Origin: Cupriavidus sp. D39
Lineage (GTDB): Bacteria; Pseudomonadota; Gammaproteobacteria; Burkholderiales; Burkholderiaceae
NCBI RefSeq assembly: GCF_026627925.1
Contig: NZ_JAPNLE010000009.1
Location: forward strand, 1,488,001-1,552,000
Direction of reading: 5' to 3'
DNA length: 64,000 nucleotides
Made by a program: the position numbers and the translations under genes. Below, in pieces: positions 28,365 through 37,593 of this stretch (its first letter is position 1; each line of letters starts with the position of its first letter). The notes beneath the pieces are model-generated. The model did no database searches and was not told where the DNA came from. It worked only from the letters and a program-made list of their open reading frames with translations.

Positions 28365-29021
28365 ATGTCTACTGAAACCAAGCTTCTACTTACAGCTCCA
28401 CGTGTGCGCATTCGCCGCCGGGGAGCGGACAAGCATCCCCTGATTCTGAGGGCGGCGCGTGCCCTGGTCGCTGAAATGGGATTCAGGGAAACGCAGATGT
28501 CGTCGATTGCCGAGGCCGCAGGAATTGCTATCGGCACTTTGTACCGATACTTCCCGTCAAAGACGGAATTGATGATGGAAGTCGTGAAAGTTACAGCGCA
28601 GCGCGAAGTGGATGTGGTTGCCGGAATTGCAATGCGCGAAGGATCAGCCCACGAACGACTAGGGGCGGCGGCATGGACCTTCGCCAATCGTGCCTTGCGA
28701 GGTCGCCGACTTGCTCATGCATTGGTTGCGGAGCCGGTCGAGCCTGATGTCGAGGCAACGCGCCTGGTCTACCATCGCGCGCTCTCGAGAGTCTTCAAAA
28801 CCATAATCGAGCAGGGCATTGCCAGCGACGAATTCCCTGACCAGAACGCTGCCGCTTCTGCAGATTGCATTGTTGGCTGCCTGTTCGAAGGACTAGTAAC
28901 ACCGCTGTCCAATGATGCTAGTGTTGATGTGGTGCAGATTAATACCCATGCATCTGCCATTATCACTTTTTGCTTGAGAGGAGTTTCCGGCTCCCAAACC
29001 CATCTCCTTATACAGAAGTAG
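28365..29021 (+). CDS. TetR family regulator, C-terminus altered by IS insertion
   Basis: 218 residues. The N-terminal HTH is typical (HPLILRAARALVAEMGF, MSSIAEAAGIAIGTLYRYF, PSKTELMM), with a helical ligand domain behind. At codon 212 the reading frame runs into the left end of an IS element and stops after six foreign residues (HLLIQK). If the IS and one target copy are removed in silico, the frame ends seven codons further with PYSVSTQ, stop at 30504-30506. The change affects only the tail, so the protein may still work. Confidence 0.9.
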   Translation: MSTETKLLLTAPRVRIRRRGADKHPLILRAARALVAEMGFRETQMSSIAEAAGIAIGTLYRYFPSKTELMMEVVKVTAQREVDVVAGIAMREGSAHERLGAAAWTFANRALRGRRLAHALVAEPVEPDVEATRLVYHRALSRVFKTIIEQGIASDEFPDQNAAASADCIVGCLFEGLVTPLSNDASVDVVQINTHASAIITFCLRGVSGSQTHLLIQK

Positions 29022-30473
29022 GACCGTCCCCGCAGCGGGGCATGGAGCCTGAGGCCGCGGAAATTTCGACGTAAGGGGTTGTTAACTTCGCCAGACTCGC
29101 GTTTACTCTTGCATTTTCAGGCTGCAATGGGCAACGAGTCGGGGGCATGGGTGGACGAGGAATTTGAGAGTCTGGATCTTGGTGATCCGCGGCGGGATCG
29201 GCGCGCCAAGGAGTTGCTCAAGCGGTTTGCGGCCATGCCTACGGCGAGCATCCCTGGCGCATGCGATGACTGGTCGCAAACCATTGGGGCGTATCGGTTT
29301 CTCGGCAATGAGCAGATCGACTGGCGGGACGTGATGCAGCCCCATTGGGAGCGCACTGCAGCGAGGGCCGCGCAGTTTCCGGTGGTGCTGTGCATCGCTG
29401 ATTCGACCGAGCTGAACTTCAATGGGCAGGAAATGGAGGGGCTGGGGCCGCTGAGCTACGAAGCCCAGCGGGGCATGTTTTTGCATCCGACCTACGCGGT
29501 GACGCCTGACCGTGAACCGCTTGGGGTGATCGATGCCTGGATGTGGGCTCGCGAGCCAAAGGACGCCGACGGAAACCGCGGCGGGATCAAGGAAAGCGTA
29601 CGCTGGATTGAAGGGTATGAACGGGTTGCGGAGCAAGCCGTGCTATTGCCCCAGACGCGGCTGGTGTATGTGACGGACCGCGAGGGTGATATCGCCGAGT
29701 TGATGGCGCGCGCCCAGGAACTTGGCCGGCCGGCCGACTGGCTGATCCGCAGCCAACACAACCGCAACCTTGCCGAGGGCGGCAAGTTGTGGGATAGCGT
29801 CGGAGCCAGCCCGGTACTTGGGGAAATCACCTTTATCTTGCCGGGGCGTGCAGGCCAGAAGGCGCGCGAGGTCAAACAGGAGCTACGCGCAAAACGTGTG
29901 AAGCTGCCGGGTCTGGTCGGCGCGGAGCTCACCTGTGTAGAGGCAAGGGAGATCGGAGCGCCCGCAGGCGTCAAGCCAGTGGTTTGGCGGCTGTTGACGA
30001 ACCGTGAAACACAGGATGCCGATGCGGTCATCGAGCTGGTTGAATGGTATCGGGCCAGGTGGGAGATTGAGATGTTCTTCCATGTCCTGAAGACTGGCTG
30101 CAAGGTCGAAGCGCTACAGCTATCGCACATGGATCGTGTGGAGCGGGCCTTGGCGTTGTATATGGTGGTGGCGTGGCGCATTGCCCGCTTGATGCGGTTG
30201 GGCAGAACCTGCCCGGATCTGGATGCGTCCGTGTTCTTCGACGCCGACGAAATTCGGGGAGCATACGTGCTTGCCAAGAAAGCTCGCCCGAAGACACCGG
30301 TCACGCTCAATCAGATGATTCGGCTGGTTGCTTCCCTGGGTGGGTTCCTTGGGCGCAAGAGCGATGGCGAGCCCGGCGCTAAGACGATCTGGATCGGTAT
30401 GCAGCGAACCATGGACGCGGCCCTCACCATTCAAGCACTGCGGGAAGAGTCATGACTTCTGTATAAGGAAATG
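29001..30473 (+). mobile_element. IS4-family insertion sequence (IS50-like), complete
   Basis: 1473 bp. Terminal inverted repeats of 19 bp at 29001-29019 and 30455-30473 differ at one base; they read CATYTCCTTATACAGAAGT and resemble IS50 outer ends. The flanks 28992-29000 and 30474-30482 are identical (TCCCAAACC), a 9-bp target duplication. It carries one transposase gene and sits in the 3' end of a tetR gene. The perfect duplication and ends point to recent insertion. Confidence 0.96.
29127..30455 (+). CDS. IS4-family transposase
   Basis: 442 residues from the ATG before GNESGAWV; an upstream ATG at 29079 adds 16 residues. The DDE residues are visible: Asp in LCIADSTEL, Asp in VYVTDREGDI, and Glu within the Y-x2-R-x3-E-x6-K signature YRARWEIEMFFHVLK, which defines the IS4 family. 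The N-terminal region LGDPRRDRRAKELL matches the IS50-type DNA-binding part. The stop overlaps the right inverted repeat. Confidence 0.94.
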   Translation: MGNESGAWVDEEFESLDLGDPRRDRRAKELLKRFAAMPTASIPGACDDWSQTIGAYRFLGNEQIDWRDVMQPHWERTAARAAQFPVVLCIADSTELNFNGQEMEGLGPLSYEAQRGMFLHPTYAVTPDREPLGVIDAWMWAREPKDADGNRGGIKESVRWIEGYERVAEQAVLLPQTRLVYVTDREGDIAELMARAQELGRPADWLIRSQHNRNLAEGGKLWDSVGASPVLGEITFILPGRAGQKAREVKQELRAKRVKLPGLVGAELTCVEAREIGAPAGVKPVVWRLLTNRETQDADAVIELVEWYRARWEIEMFFHVLKTGCKVEALQLSHMDRVERALALYMVVAWRIARLMRLGRTCPDLDASVFFDADEIRGAYVLAKKARPKTPVTLNQMIRLVASLGGFLGRKSDGEPGAKTIWIGMQRTMDAALTIQALREES

Positions 30474-30685
30474 TCCCAAACCCCCTACAGCGTGTCGACT
30501 CAGTAGCCTCCGAACAGTAGATCCCCGTATGGACGTGACCAGCACAACAATCGGTCGATTAAGTAGTCCAGGAAGCTTCCGGGGGTCCTCCTCAGGCCCA
30601 GTGAAATTGGGGCGAATAGTCGCTTACGCCCATGACGATGCCGAAACTACCGTCCGTCAGTAGTCCCGGCATACGCGATGAGCAC

Positions 30686-32346
30686 CTATTGAGACGGATC
30701 CGTACAGCTAAAGCTGCTTTCGACATTTGGGTCGCCGGTACCGTTGTACTTCGGGTACTGCGGATACCTGCAAAGCGGACGCGAGATCCGAGCGGCACCG
30801 GGGGCGGCGTAGAGCGTTCGCGCAACGATCCTGTTCGCCGAAGGCGGAGTTCCCTTCTCGAGCCAATCAAACATCGGACCAACGAGGTCTACGTTGTCCG
30901 CACCATTGCCCAATGCACAGTGATTGACACTAGGCGCCGTGTAGAACTCCATGAACTGGTCAGCCGCAGCTTGCCCACCTGCGGCAGTCATGACCGCGTT
31001 ATAGTAGTTGATCGTGTTGTTGGGCGTGATCAACCAATCCGCCATCCCATGCCACAGGAGTAGCTTTCCTCCCTTGGCCTTGAACTGGCTCAGATCCGGA
31101 TTGACAGCGTCGATGAGGGACGATAGTTCATCGAGACGGGTCGTGTACTTTGTTGGATCAAGTTGGAGCGGGTCAACTGTTGCATCACGTGCCACCATGT
31201 ACTTGATGAAGCCATCCATCAAGCCCTTGGCTATGGGATTTCCCCAAATTGGCGTACCGAAGCTCCCGTCCTCGCCCCTCCAAATGGAAAACCGGGCCAC
31301 GTATACCGCCCCGATGCAACGTCAGTTGGCTTGTAGAGTGACTTGGCCGAAGCGATCTGCGCGTCGTTCAAGCAGGAATCGCTTTCGGCGCCAGTGCATC
31401 GAAGTTCAGCGATATCAAACTGACAGGCGTCCGGCTTCCCGATGATGTTGTCCTTGAGACCATCAAGGCTGTCACATTTGTTCAAGACCGCCGTGGCAAT
31501 GGTCTTGATCTTTGCAGTGCTAAGCGCAGCTCCGGGTTGCGCAAGCTGCTTGAAGCTCTTCTGGTAGTACAGGAACTGGGGAATATACGCGTTGGCGGGT
31601 GCCCTCGCGATGATGCCGTCAAAGAGTGTGGGATTGCGCTGCGCTTGAAGTAGCGCCTGCCTGCCGCCGCCCGAACAACCTTCGTAGATCGATTTCGAAC
31701 TCGCGACCACTTGTTCCCCATAGACGTAGGCCATGACAGCACGCGCAGGCCCAATAACGCGCGGTACGGAGAGGAAGGCGTAGTCATTCAGCATATCTTG
31801 ATCCAACGCGAACTCGGCATCGATTCCCCCGATCGATGTGGCGTTTCCCGCGGAGGTGTGTCCATGGTTGCTCGCGATCGTTACGTAGCCACGTTCCTTA
31901 AGATTGGGACTGATGTCCACACGCGGGTCGGGTGGGATCAGCCCATCAAAGCCGCCGCCCCCAGAGAAGACTTGGCGTTGGTTCCAGACCGTCGGGAGAT
32001 TCAGCTCAAAACTCAGATCCTTCGGCATGTGTCCAACGACGACACATCGCTCCGGCAACGCCCCGGAAGCCTGGGAAAAGGTTGCCTTAGTAATCGTCGC
32101 CTCGCCGAACTGCATATTCAGCATCGCTTGGCATTTGCTTTCTGCGGTGGGGGTCGGGGTCGTAGTCTGAGGGGGCGTCGAACTGGAGGCTGAGTCTGAT
32201 GAATCGCTGCCACCGCATGCTGCCAAGGAGCTGGCGATCGCGAGCGCCGACATCGTGCCGAAAAGTACGGCCGCACGGCGCGAAGAAGCGCCCCTGCCAT
32301 GCCGAAGTCTGCCACTTCTGTACTGGGGTACCTGTTGTCTCTGCAT
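30686..32346 (-). CDS. Tannase/feruloyl esterase family lipoprotein, frameshifted
   Basis: About 553 residues after correction. The leader ends in SLAAC, a lipobox, so the mature protein is likely membrane-anchored outside the cytoplasm, followed by a Ser/Thr/Pro linker. Catalytic Ser is in YEGCSGGGRQAL, Asp in LLWHGMADWLI and His in SVNHCALGNG. It hydrolyses aromatic or related esters. One missing base at four C (31275-31278) splits it between FPFGG and EDGSFGTPIWG. A TGTC-N8-GACA dyad lies 126 bp upstream. Confidence 0.9.
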
Positions 32347-32471
32347 TGTGTGTCTCCATCGTTGGCTCTGGCTGGAATGTTATGAAGCTATTCTTGGATG
32401 GCAGCTATGAGCCGCTGTACCTTTCAGCTATCCAGCTATGCCCAACTCTATGAGTCTGACTGGGCGGGGAC

Positions 32472-32487
32472 TGTCCTGTGCGAGACA
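32472..32487. promoter_or_regulatory. Crp/Fnr-type dyad TGTC-N8-GACA, upstream of tannase-like gene
   Basis: TGTCCTGTGCGAGACA matches the outer four bases of both arms of the palindrome before the enoyl-CoA hydratase gene, with the same spacing. It lies 126 bp upstream of the esterase start. Confidence 0.5.
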
Positions 32488-32682
32488 TTCGCGCGATTAA
32501 GAAGTCTCGGTGCGAGGCGAAGCGCTTCGGTTCAGAGACATCTCAGCTCTTATGTGGGAGAAGAGGAAGGCGAGGACTGTAATGACTGCAGATACCGCAC
32601 TGTGACACTCGTCGCAGAACAGCGACGGTCGACGATTACGCGAGCAGTTGCGCGGCTTTGGTCACATGCGTGCCTAAGAGAA

Positions 32683-32710
32683 TGCCCGCCGCTACATCTA
32701 GCGGCGGGCA
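32683..32710 (-). terminator. Intrinsic terminator of the acyl-CoA synthetase gene
   Basis: A perfect 11-bp stem, TGCCCGCCGCT / AGCGGCGGGCA, with a 6-nt loop. In the direction of the synthetase gene it is followed by TTCTCTT. It begins about 40 bp after the stop codon. Confidence 0.75.
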
Positions 32711-32752
32711 AAGTAGGGGTATGGATAACCGGAAGGAAGACATGTGGCTAAG

Positions 32753-34410
32753 TTACGAGCCGGAAATCTCTGTAATAGCTTCGCGGCTCCCGGCGAGCTC
32801 TCGCAGCCGGAACTTCTGGATCTTCCCAGTGCCCGTCTTCGGGAGCGCCCCGTATATAACGCGGACCGGACATTTATAGTGGGCAAGCCGCTCGCGACAG
32901 AACGCAATGATCTCGGCATCCGGCGGGGCAGCGACGTTGGGCTTCAGCTCAATGAACGCGCAGGGTGATTCGCCCCACTTCGCGTCGGGCTGTGCTACTA
33001 CGGCCGCGATCAAGACCGCTGGATGCCGATGGAGTACGTCCTCAATCTCCACGGAAGAGATGTTCTCACCGCCAGAGATAATGACGTCCTTGGACCGGTC
33101 CGTGATCTGGATATAGCCATCGGGATGCATCACAGCCACATCACCGGTATGAAACCAGCCACCGGCAAATGCATTCGCGGTCGCGTCTGGATTCTTCAGA
33201 TACCCCTTCATCACAACGTTGCCCTTTAGCAAAAGCTCGCCTTGCGTCCTCCCGTCCCATGGAACGGGCTCACATGTCGCCGGGTCCGCCACGCGCAACC
33301 CCTCCAAAACTGCGGATCGGTTGCCCTGGCGAGCCATCAGCCGTGCCCTCTCGTCCATAGGCTTGTCGTGCCAGACCGGATTCACGAAGGAACTGACTGG
33401 GGTACCCGACGCCTCAGTAATGCCGTAGACATGTTCGACTTCAAATCCCATCTCAAGAACAGACTTCAAGACGGTCGCGGGCGGTGGCGACCCTGCCGTT
33501 CGCACGCGGACCGTATGGGAGAAGGCTCGACGCTCAGTAGCGGCGGATGTCGCGAGCGAAGCGAGTACGATGGGCGCAGCGCAGAAGTGATCGACCCGGT
33601 TCTGTTCGATTGCGGCAAAGATATTCGCGGCAGTTACTTTTCGTAGGCACACATGCGTGCCTGCGGCTGCCGTAATCGCCCAGGCAAAGCACCAGCCATT
33701 TGCATGAAACAAAGGCAACGTCCACAAGTACACCGGCCTCCGCGGCATACCCCAATCCGTCAGTTGCAACAAGCTCATCAGGTAGGCACCCCTGTGGCTG
33801 GGAACCACGCCCTTCGGATCCGACGTGGTGCCGGAAGTGTAGTTAAGGGCGATAGCATCCCATTCGTCGGTGGGCCAAACGCCGGCGAAATCCGGATCCC
33901 CTTCCGCCAGGAACGCTTCGTACTCCATTGTTCCGATTACCTCACCGCCGATCGCCTCAATATCGGCGATGTCGATTACGAGTGGCTTGCTGTAAAGCTG
34001 CTCAAGCGCTTTCGCCGCCAGGGCGGAGAACTCTCGATCAACAAAGAGAACTTTCGATTCCCCGTGACGCAGGATAAAGCGAACGCCTTCGGCGTCCAGG
34101 CGGCAATTGATAGCATTGAGCACCGCGCCGCTCAACGGGACACCATGATGCGCCTCGATCATGGCCGGCGTGTTCGGGGCGAGGATAGACACCGTGTCCC
34201 CCTTCCTTATCCCCCGATTCACTAGCGCGCTGGCCAAGCGTCGGCAACGCTCCCTCGTTCGGCTCCAGGACTGCCGCAGCGTCCCATGGACGATCGCGGT
34301 GCAATCGGGATACTGATCCGCACATCGATCAAGAAACTGCAAAGGGGTCAGCGGCAGGTAGTTTGCAGGGTGCAGTCAAGGCCATGTTTGTAGATATTTC
34401 CGCTCATCAT
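32753..34410 (-). CDS. Acyl-CoA synthetase (AMP-forming), frameshifted near start
   Basis: About 552 residues after correction. Adenylation motifs: LNYTSGTTSDPKGVV (P-loop A3), HVYGITEASG (A5), GWFHTGDVAVM (A7), DRSKDVIISGGENIS (A8) and catalytic Lys in KTGTGKIQKF (A10). The best start is the ATG pair after GGAGACAG, giving the family N-terminus MSGNIYKHGLD. The frame then shifts at GGG 34368-34370 (plus strand) and resumes as ANYLPLTPLQFLDR. Activates a medium-chain, branched or aromatic acid to its CoA ester; similar enzymes include methylmercaptopropionate-CoA ligases. Confidence 0.9.
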
Positions 34411-34561
34411 CTGTCTCCGTGTCGGGTCATGGGTGATCGGTTCTGACGGGTGACCCCTCCCCAAGCCGTTCAGCAATCTAACTCCTGCTCGGCCCGGCGA
34501 TTGTCCTTCGCAAGACATTTCAGATTTCTCCGAGAACGGCTTTCCGATGGATTGCAGCGAC

Positions 34562-34577
34562 TGTCGGCTACGTGACA
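34562..34577. promoter_or_regulatory. Crp/Fnr-type dyad TGTC-N8-GACA in acyl-CoA synthetase/nitroreductase divergon
   Basis: TGTCGGCTACGTGACA shares both TGTC and GACA arms with the sites before the hydratase and tannase-like genes. It lies 77 bp before the nitroreductase start and about 150 bp before the synthetase start, so it could serve both directions. Confidence 0.5.
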
Positions 34578-34653
34578 ATGATCTCTTTCCACGCTTGCTA
34601 CTCTGAAATCCAGCGGACACCTAAGCCCGCATGATGAGACAGCGAGGTAGGAG

Positions 34654-35376
34654 ATGGAACGAGCAGGACCGCCACCCGATGAGTTGGCATCCCTTCGATC
34701 GGCAGTTGAATGGGCGATCGCAACAAGACGTAGCGTCAGAGCTTATCTTCCGCGCCAGGTACCCGACGCCATCGTCCACGCCATTCTTGATGTGGCCCGC
34801 TACGCGGCAACCGGCGTGAACATCCAGCCGTGGCGGGTGCATGTGGTAACCGGCCCCGCCAAGGACCGTGTATGCGCCGCCATCAGGAACATCGATAACG
34901 ATCCGACGTTATCCAAAACGCACTCTGATGAATGGAACTATTACCCGGATGAGTGGGTGTCGCCGTACATCGACCGGCGTCGCGCGCTTGGCTGGAAGCT
35001 CTACGGCCTCCTAGGCATCGAGAAGGGAGACAAGCAAAGAATGCACGAACAGCACGGAAGGAACTATCAGTTCTTCGACGCGCCGGTCGGACTCTTCTTC
35101 ACCCTGGATCGCGTCATGGAACGTGGCAGCCTGCTGGACTACGGCATGTTCCTCCAAAACATCATGGTCATGGCCCGCACATATGGACTCAGTACCTGCC
35201 CTCAGGCGGCATTCATGAAGTACCACAAGATCATAGAGCGTGAGTTGCATCTGAAGCCTGAGGAGATGCTCGTCGTAGGCATGAGCCTTGGCTTCGCAGA
35301 CGAATCGCGCATTGAGAACTCTCTCGTCTCAGAACGGGAGCCTTCGTCCTCTTTCACTGTTTTTCACACCACCTGA
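34654..35376 (+). CDS. Nitroreductase family flavoprotein
   Basis: 240 residues. FMN-binding signature at the start: EWAIATRRSVRAYLPRQVPD, then ARYAATGVNIQPWRV. The mid segment LDYGMFLQNIMVMARTYGLSTCPQAAF and the late MSLGFADES are typical of the group. It probably reduces a nitro, quinone or enone substrate with NAD(P)H, but family members also include dehydrogenases and BluB-like enzymes, so the role is open. GTAGGAG precedes the ATG. First gene of a rightward run with MFS, SDR and thiolase. Confidence 0.88.
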   Translation: MERAGPPPDELASLRSAVEWAIATRRSVRAYLPRQVPDAIVHAILDVARYAATGVNIQPWRVHVVTGPAKDRVCAAIRNIDNDPTLSKTHSDEWNYYPDEWVSPYIDRRRALGWKLYGLLGIEKGDKQRMHEQHGRNYQFFDAPVGLFFTLDRVMERGSLLDYGMFLQNIMVMARTYGLSTCPQAAFMKYHKIIERELHLKPEEMLVVGMSLGFADESRIENSLVSEREPSSSFTVFHTT

Positions 35377-35432
35377 ACTACACAAAAAGCGAGCGATATC
35401 CACTACGGATTCGTCGGATAACGGAGGAGACC

Positions 35433-36799
35433 ATGAATAACCTAGTTGACGTACAAGAGATCGCACAAGACGCCAAATTTTCACGATTCCACGCAGTGAT
35501 CTTGTTCTGGTGCGTGCTAATTCTTGTTATTGACGGCTACGACCTGGCGGTCGTGGGTGCAGCATTGCCCTCGATCATGAAACAGATGGGGGTCGACGCA
35601 GCGAAGGCCGGCTTCATGGCCAGTTCTGCGCTGTTTGGCATGATATTCGGGGCGATCTACCTGGGTACGCTTGCCGACAAGATCGGTCGCCCCAAGTCGA
35701 TTTGCATTTGCGTGGCGCTATTCAGCGTATTCACCGCCGCGGCAGGCCTCGCGCATGATCCCGTTACCTTCAGCATCACCCGCTTCCTTGCGGGACTTGG
35801 TATTGGTGGTGTCTTGCCTATCGTTACGGCCCAAATGGGTGAGTTTGCGCCAAGAAGCATCCGCGCTCGGCTCGTGACCATTGTCTTCGCCGGATATTCG
35901 ATCGGGGGATTCTCGTCGCTCTGACTGCTAAACAGTTGATCGAAGCCCACGGTTGGCAATCGGTGTTCTTCGTCGCCGGAACTCCGATACTTCTTACCCC
36001 CTTCATCCTGTGGACCATGCCGGATTCCCTCGCATTTCTAGTTCAGAAAAGGCGTGCAGACAAGCTCGTCAAGGTAATCGGCAAGATCGCTCCCCAGGTA
36101 AAGGTGAGCGTTCGACACAATTTTGTGATGCCGAAGGACGCAATGCTTACCAGCACCCCGGTAGCACGGTTGTTCCAGGAGGGGCGTGGCGCCAGCACCC
36201 TCATGATCTGGATTGCGTTCTTTATGGGCCTGTTCATGGTGTACTCACTCAGTTCGTGGCTCACGAAGCTGATGGCCATGGCGGGCTATAGCCTGGGTTC
36301 CGCTCTCACCTTCGTGTTGGTATTCAACATCGGCGCTGTCGTCGGAGCAATTGGCGGCGGATGGCTAGGCGACAAGTTCAACATCAAGTACGTCCTCGTC
36401 GCCTTTTATGCAGTCGGTGCAGTATCGCTAGCTCTCATGGGCTACACGAAATCGACGGAGCTTCTGTTCATTGTGGTCTTCGTCGTCGGCGCCTCCACCC
36501 TCGGCACTCAACTTCTTGCCTACGCTTACGCTAGCGAGTTCTACCCCGCTGCCATCCGCTCTACCGGAGTGGGCTTTGCTTCTGGTATCGGTCGTCTCGG
36601 TGCGATTGTCGCGCCGGTTCTGATCGGAACACTCGTTGCAATGCAATTGCCGCTCGAACAGAACTTCCTTGCGATCGCGTTCGCAGGTGTACTCGGAACC
36701 ATCGCAGTCATGATGGTCGACCATCGTCTTTGCGCATCCATTCATCAGGAAGCGCGGGCACATGCTGCGGTTCCTGCCCGCACAGAATTGAACCAGTAA
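35433..36799 (+). CDS. MFS transporter, aromatic acid:H+ symporter (AAHS) type, frameshifted
   Basis: About 455 residues after correction, 12 predicted helices. AAHS signatures: DGYDLAVVGAALP in TM1 with the essential Asp, and the loop GTLADKIGRPK. Late motif YASEFYPAAIRSTGVGFASG. The frame breaks at five G (35904-35908); a sixth G restores SIGGILVALTAKQLIEAHGW. Strong GGAGGAGACC ribosome site. Likely imports the acid degraded by the neighbouring CoA pathway (inference). A decayed paralogue is at 26862-27227. Confidence 0.92.
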
Positions 36800-36816
36800 C
36801 CATTGGACATCAACCG

Positions 36817-37575
36817 ATGCAGATTGAAAGCAACGTATTCGTAGTCACCGGCGGAGGATCGGGTCTCGGTGCGGCCACGGCCAGGATGCTCGCTCATCAG
36901 GGTGGGAAGGTAGTGATCGTTGACCTCGATGCAGTCGCAGGCACTGCCGTCGCCTCCGAGACAGGTTGGATCTTTGTCCGAGCTGACGTCAGGAGCGAAG
37001 AAGACGCAAAGGAGGTATTTTCTGCAGCCACGGCGTTAGGTACTCTTCGCGGCCTGATCAATTGCGCCGGTGTAGCACCTGCCCGAAAAGTCGTTGGCAA
37101 GGAGGGTGTCCATTCCATGGAGTCCTTTCTGCGCACCGTGAGCATCAACTTGGGCGGAACTTTCAACATGGTTCGCCTTGCCGCCGAAATCATGCAGCGG
37201 CAAGACCCTGATTGCACTGGTGAACGCGGCGTAATTGTGAACACTGCATCGGTTGCGGCCTTTGATGGCCAGGTCGGCCAGGCAGCATATGCGGCATCGA
37301 AGGGAGCGGTCGCGTCCATGACGCTACCTTTGTCTCGGGAGTTGGCGAGGTCAGGTATCCGCGTTATGACGATCGCTCCGGGAATTATGGAAACCCCGAT
37401 GCTGCTAACCATGCCATCGGAAGTGCAGGAAGCGCTGGGGCGATCAGTTCCCTTCCCTCCTCGCCTTGGTAGAGCGACCGAATTTGCCAGCCTCGTCGAA
37501 CATGTGATTGGCAACGGTTACCTGAATGGGGAGCTCATTCGGCTCGATGGAGCAATACGAATGGCTGCGAAATGA
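36817..37575 (+). CDS. SDR family 3-hydroxyacyl-CoA dehydrogenase type
   Basis: 252 residues. NAD motif TGGGSGLG at 11-18; Asp36 in VIVDLDA indicates NAD preference; catalytic Ser145, Tyr158 and Lys162 (YAASK). The insert around residues 88-103 and the tail GELIRLDGAIRMAAK resemble type II 3-hydroxyacyl-CoA dehydrogenases (HSD10-like). It would oxidise the hydroxyacyl-CoA before thiolysis by the next gene. It starts 17 bp after the MFS stop. Confidence 0.92.
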   Translation: MQIESNVFVVTGGGSGLGAATARMLAHQGGKVVIVDLDAVAGTAVASETGWIFVRADVRSEEDAKEVFSAATALGTLRGLINCAGVAPARKVVGKEGVHSMESFLRTVSINLGGTFNMVRLAAEIMQRQDPDCTGERGVIVNTASVAAFDGQVGQAAYAASKGAVASMTLPLSRELARSGIRVMTIAPGIMETPMLLTMPSEVQEALGRSVPFPPRLGRATEFASLVEHVIGNGYLNGELIRLDGAIRMAAK

Positions 37576-37593
37576 TTGTCAAGGAGACCACGT

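Larger units (their letters stand above)
32347..32752. other. Intergenic region between acyl-CoA synthetase 3' end and tannase-like gene
   Basis: No supported gene. Contains the promoter zone of the tannase-like gene with a TGTC-N8-GACA dyad (32472-32487) and a terminator hairpin for the acyl-CoA synthetase gene (32683-32710). Confidence 0.5.
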
